A stretch of DNA of 42,120 bases from Chara braunii (taxonomy: Eukaryota; Streptophyta; Charophyceae; Charales; Characeae). How positions within the stretch are numbered: position 1 is the stretch's first letter; each line of letters starts with the position of its first letter. The stretch lies in contig BFEA01000028.1 in the NCBI GenBank assembly GCA_003427395.1, positions 1,995,274 through 2,037,393 of the forward strand. Direction: 5' to 3'. The notes under the pieces were generated by a model that was not told the DNA's origin, ran no database searches, and saw only the letters and a list, made by a program, of their open reading frames with translations. Shown piece by piece: positions 39,343 to 42,120 of this stretch. Made by a program: the position numbers and the translations under genes.

Positions 39343-40010
39343 ATATATATCGTCAAGTAGAACTGCCCGGTATATATACATATATATTGTCACAGAACTA
39401 TTGACTAAGAGCGTAAGCACGTGAAGTAGAAGAAGAAGTAAGATGAGCGAAGAAAAGAAAAATGAAAGGACAGACATGCAAAGAGACAGACAAACTAGAA
39501 TGACACAAAACAGTGTCCTCTTCTTCTTTGTTTCACTGTATTCTTATTTCTTTCTGTGTTGTACCAAAAACATTCACACTGAACAAAGGATAAAAATCAA
39601 AGACAAAGACACATTGAAATCATTCAGTTTCTCAGTCTTCTTAACTCCTGCTCCACCATGCGCCTCTAATGTACAAGACTCGCCACGTTGATGAAGTTGA
39701 GTGCGAGCTGCCCCCATATATATATCGTCAAATAGAAGTGCCCGGTAAACCGTAGGCAGAGAGGGAGAAGAGGACAACAAACGAGGGGCTGTGACAAACT
39801 GTTTCGTCGGAGTTTCACCAACTCATCAGGAGGCTGAACCCTATATATATATATCGTCATATATATCGTCATATATATATATATATATATTATATATCAT
39901 CACCAAACAGAACTGCCCGGTAAAACGTCTGCAGAGAGGGAGACAAGGACAACAAATGAGGGACTGTGACAAACTGTTTCGTCGGAGTTTCACCAATCTG
40001 TTTACAGTAC
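39343..40010 (-). repeat. Repeat unit with hammerhead-like motif, two long copies and a fragment
   Basis: Segments 39717-39825 and 39890-39996 align closely along about 110 bp: TATATATCGTCA, TAGAAGTGCCCGGTAAA, GCAGAGAGGGAGA, GGACAACAAA, CTGTGACAAACTGTTTCGTC and GGAGTTTCACCA. A fragment (TCGTCAAGTAGAACTGCCCG) lies at 39349-39368. (TA)n tracts border the units. The minus-strand sense is suggested by the hammerhead-like core. The units may be remnants of tandem pseudo-LTRs or of a retrozyme-like element. Confidence 0.75.
39801..39829 (-). ncRNA. Hammerhead-ribozyme-like core, second copy
   Basis: On the minus strand: CTGATGAG, then GTTGG...CCGAC as stem II (5 bp with one T-G pair, loop TGAAACT), then GAAAC. 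Next comes ACAGTTTGTC, where ACA and TGT could form a three-pair stem III closed by a GTT triloop, leaving C as the usual cleavage position. Flanking strands do not obviously pair as stem I. A third copy (complement of 39976-40000) keeps stem II and GAAAC but has lost CTGATGAG. Confidence 0.6.
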
Positions 40011-40054
40011 ATATACAATTTGTGCGAGCGTGCCACTTCGGCGGCACTTGGCGC

Positions 40055-40310
40055 TTAAACCACCAGTACCTCGCTCAGCTATCAAGTCTGAGGCTTGGAC
40101 TACCGGTAGCCCGATCATTCCCGAGCCTTGGACTTTTTTGCTGAGCCTCGGACAACCGGTAGTACATCACGGGAAAATAAAAAAAGTAAAAACACACAAA
40201 AAAACATACAGCATTCAGCTATAAAAAAAAAAGAAAAAAAAAAAGGAAATCAGACATGCCCAACGAGAAAAATCTTCCTCAATAAAGAGGAAGGTTCATT
40301 CTCGAGGTTC

Positions 40311-40398
<88 letters not shown>

Positions 40399-40560
40399 CG
40401 TCAGAGAGTCTGACGCCGAGTTTGGTGTGCCAAACTCGGCGCTGGACACTGCAACCCTCCCCCCCCCTCCCCAAAGAACTCTCAAAATGTGCAAAATGAG
40501 AATGAACTTTGCACCAGAGCATGGGCAGATACGCCCGCCTTTCCTTTTCTTAAGGATTCC

Positions 40561-40594
<34 letters not shown>

Positions 40595-40679
40595 GTTGAA
40601 ATGTGAATGAATCTTCTGCGAGAGACAACATGGAAGATTCATTCACATTTCAATGCGGAAGATTCATTCACATTTCAAC

Positions 40680-40741
<62 letters not shown>

Positions 40742-41004
40742 TGTCTGACGCCGAGTTTGGTCCAACTCGGCGTCAGACACTCCCTGACGCCCTCTCTCTC
40801 TCTCTCTCTCGTTCTTCCCCCCCCTTTGCCCCCGTTTTTTTTTCGTTTATTACTTCTCATTTTCGTCTTTTTTTTTTTGTTTTTTTGTTGTTGTTGCCCG
40901 TTTTTTGGGGAATACTGGTCGTTCGTGGGTGAGTACCCCGCCCGACGCGGCACGTCAACGGCCGGGTTGGCTTTTTCAAGCTGGGCGAGGTACTGGTGGT
41001 TTAA
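40055..41004. mobile_element. 950-bp TTAA-flanked element containing GA/TC hairpin block
   Basis: TTAA with ACCACCAGTACCTCGC at 40055-40074 is mirrored by GCGAGGTACTGGTGGT with TTAA at 40985-41004. The repeat extends to 26 bp with one mismatch. It is the same terminal family as at 35927. The interior holds ACCGGTAGC/ACCGGTAGT words (near 40101 and 40156), (AG)n at 40315-40396, (CT)n at 40562-40592, (GA)n at 40683-40738 and (CT)n near 40793-40810, interleaved with long hairpins. It encodes no convincing protein. Confidence 0.8.
40560..40812. repeat. Nested GA/TC palindromes
   Basis: (CT)n then CAACGTTGAAATGTGAATGA...CTTC (40591-40618) pairs with GAAGATTCATTCACATTTCA...CGTTG and the following (AG)n (40657-40740). 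Then GAGTGTCTGACGCCGAGTT (40739-40757) pairs with AACTCGGCGTCAGACACTC (40764-40782), and further with (GA)n/(CT)n on the outside. An imperfect relative of the second hairpin lies at 40406-40445. Confidence 0.88.
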
Positions 41005-41121
41005 CCACACAAATGTAGCCAACCTTGCATCTTTTACTATCTTGCCTATCTATACCTTTCTTGTTTTATGGGTGGTTTACGATCAGTTGTGGATGGAATG
41101 AGAGGGAGAATTTGGGGGTTT

Positions 41122-41122
<1 letters not shown>

Positions 41123-41180
<58 letters not shown>
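41123..41180. repeat. (AC)n microsatellite
   Basis: About 28 uninterrupted AC units. Confidence 0.97.
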
Positions 41181-41181
<1 letters not shown>

Positions 41182-42120
41182 TTCTCCGTGACATTGTATT
41201 GGGGCCAAAGTTTTCAGGGTATCCGTACAGAGCACGTCACCAAGGGAGGGCTCCATTTCTTCGAACTCCATTCCACACACTGGATACAAGATGGACAGTT
41301 TACCGAAATTGGTTAAAAACAGCCACATGGAAGAAAGGCGGCCAAGATTAACTGGTGGGGTATGTTTCAGTTATCATGAACATAGAGAGTTTTATCAAAG
41401 GGTCCTATTCCCTAAGCATAAACATATGACCAGTGAGGACTTGCCCAAATTCATCATGGCAGGTCCCTTGTGGAGAGGCGCTGCCAATGACCGGCTTTCC
41501 CTCTACTCTCCAGGATCCTCGTCACCCCGATCCCAATGTCACTCCCAGTTTCCACCAATCCCAATTGGCGCACTTTCCATCGGCCCCGACCTGGACCAGA
41601 TTCACTGAGGAAATTCCTAAAGCACCCTTTCATTGCATGCCCAGTTCCCTGAAAGCCCCTCAATAGGCAGTAAACTGCTCTTTCATTGCAAGCCAATAGC
41701 TAAACCATCTCCCTATTCTCTGCTGCTTAGCAATCGGCACGGACTGTTCTTCTAGGTTTTCACCACAGCGCTCCAGCTCTCCATTTGGGTCTGGAATACG
41801 AGACTATCTCCATGGCTAATATGGCTATGGTAATTAGTAATTACCACTGCCCCCTTGCCTAGACCCTAAGCTGCATCTGGTCTAGTTTTCAGGCCGCGTA
41901 CAGCAATCCTGCCCTATCTGGAATTCTAGTCCATGAGAGCAAGCTGGAACACTTGCATCCCCAAATAGAATTCAGCATGAGCAAAAGCTGTACCTATAGC
42001 TGCATCTGGTCCAATTTCAGGCCGCGTACAGCAATCCTGGCCTCACATTCTATTCGATTAAATAAGCTTGTTATCACTGCACAGGCTTTGGTTATGCCCA
42101 GCTCCTCTCAGATACCCCTT
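41181..42120. other. Unassigned right end with a direct duplication
   Basis: CTGCATCTGGTCTAGTTTTC and AGGCCGCGTACAGCAATCCTG (41870-41910) recur at 42000-42040, about 130 bp apart, so part of this stretch is a tandem repeat running off the window. The plus frame 41291-41608 (105 codons) has an ordinary composition at its start, but I recognise no domain. No gene is called. Confidence 0.45.

Noticed and set aside
40128-40593. Arg-Glu or Ser-Leu repeat proteins
   Set aside because: They are translations of (AG)n/(CT)n tracts, not genes.

Overview
The window is repeat-dense eukaryotic nuclear DNA with no intact host protein-coding gene that I can recognise. Nearly every identifiable segment is a transposable element, a retroposed small RNA, a satellite or simple sequence. 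Two decayed LINEs of one family carry an L1-type ORF1, an APE endonuclease, a reverse transcriptase and a C-terminal zf-RVT zinc finger. There are also PIF/Harbinger DNA transposons, tRNA-derived SINEs and U6 snRNA copies. This points to a plant-lineage genome. A streptophyte alga such as Chara would fit, but the species is inference only. A 454-base N gap and a 77-base G run show that this is a draft assembly.

Layout. 1-2330: no gene, but seven spaced copies of a ~28-32 bp motif lie at 1105-1720. About 2340-8150: LINE copy 1, plus strand, with many stops and frameshifts. 8370-9975: SINEs, one inserted with a 14-bp target duplication and another with a 16-bp one. 9975-13870: mixed sequence with a 77-G homopolymer, a 3'-truncated U6 snRNA retrocopy with poly(A) and target duplication, and two abutting ~200-bp inverted-repeat elements. 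13872-14058: another tRNA-type SINE.

14760-18026: a cluster of Harbinger-type elements. One has a truncated transposase ORF (14760-16531), one is a MITE starting 5 bp later (16537-16919), and one is a MITE (17349-18026) that carries a nested SINE. 18027-21000: largely unrecognised sequence. 21105-22000: extremely GC-rich sequence around the N gap, flanked by inverted arms. 22219-23489: two more MITE-like units. 23590-25850: a chain of different tandem repeats. 26000-27900: SINE remnants and sequence I could not assign. About 27870-35230: LINE copy 2, minus strand, better preserved than copy 1. 35790-37300: several ~200-bp TTAA-flanked elements, a small Harbinger MITE and a perfect hairpin. 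37978-38075: a nearly full-length but diverged U6 snRNA on the minus strand. 38280-41180: microsatellites, hammerhead-ribozyme-like motifs, a hairpin-rich GA/TC block inside a 950-bp TTAA element, and a CA tract. 41181-42120: no gene recognised.

The elements interact mainly by insertion into one another. The LINEs are the likely source of the retroposition machinery for the SINEs and the U6 retrocopy. The Harbinger transposase (this copy is truncated) belongs to the family expected to move the GGGYCTC-ended MITEs. The most interesting patterns are three: a shared Harbinger terminus followed by a different repeated motif in each element; the hammerhead-like cores beside (CA)n or (TA)n; and the spaced repeat array near the left end.
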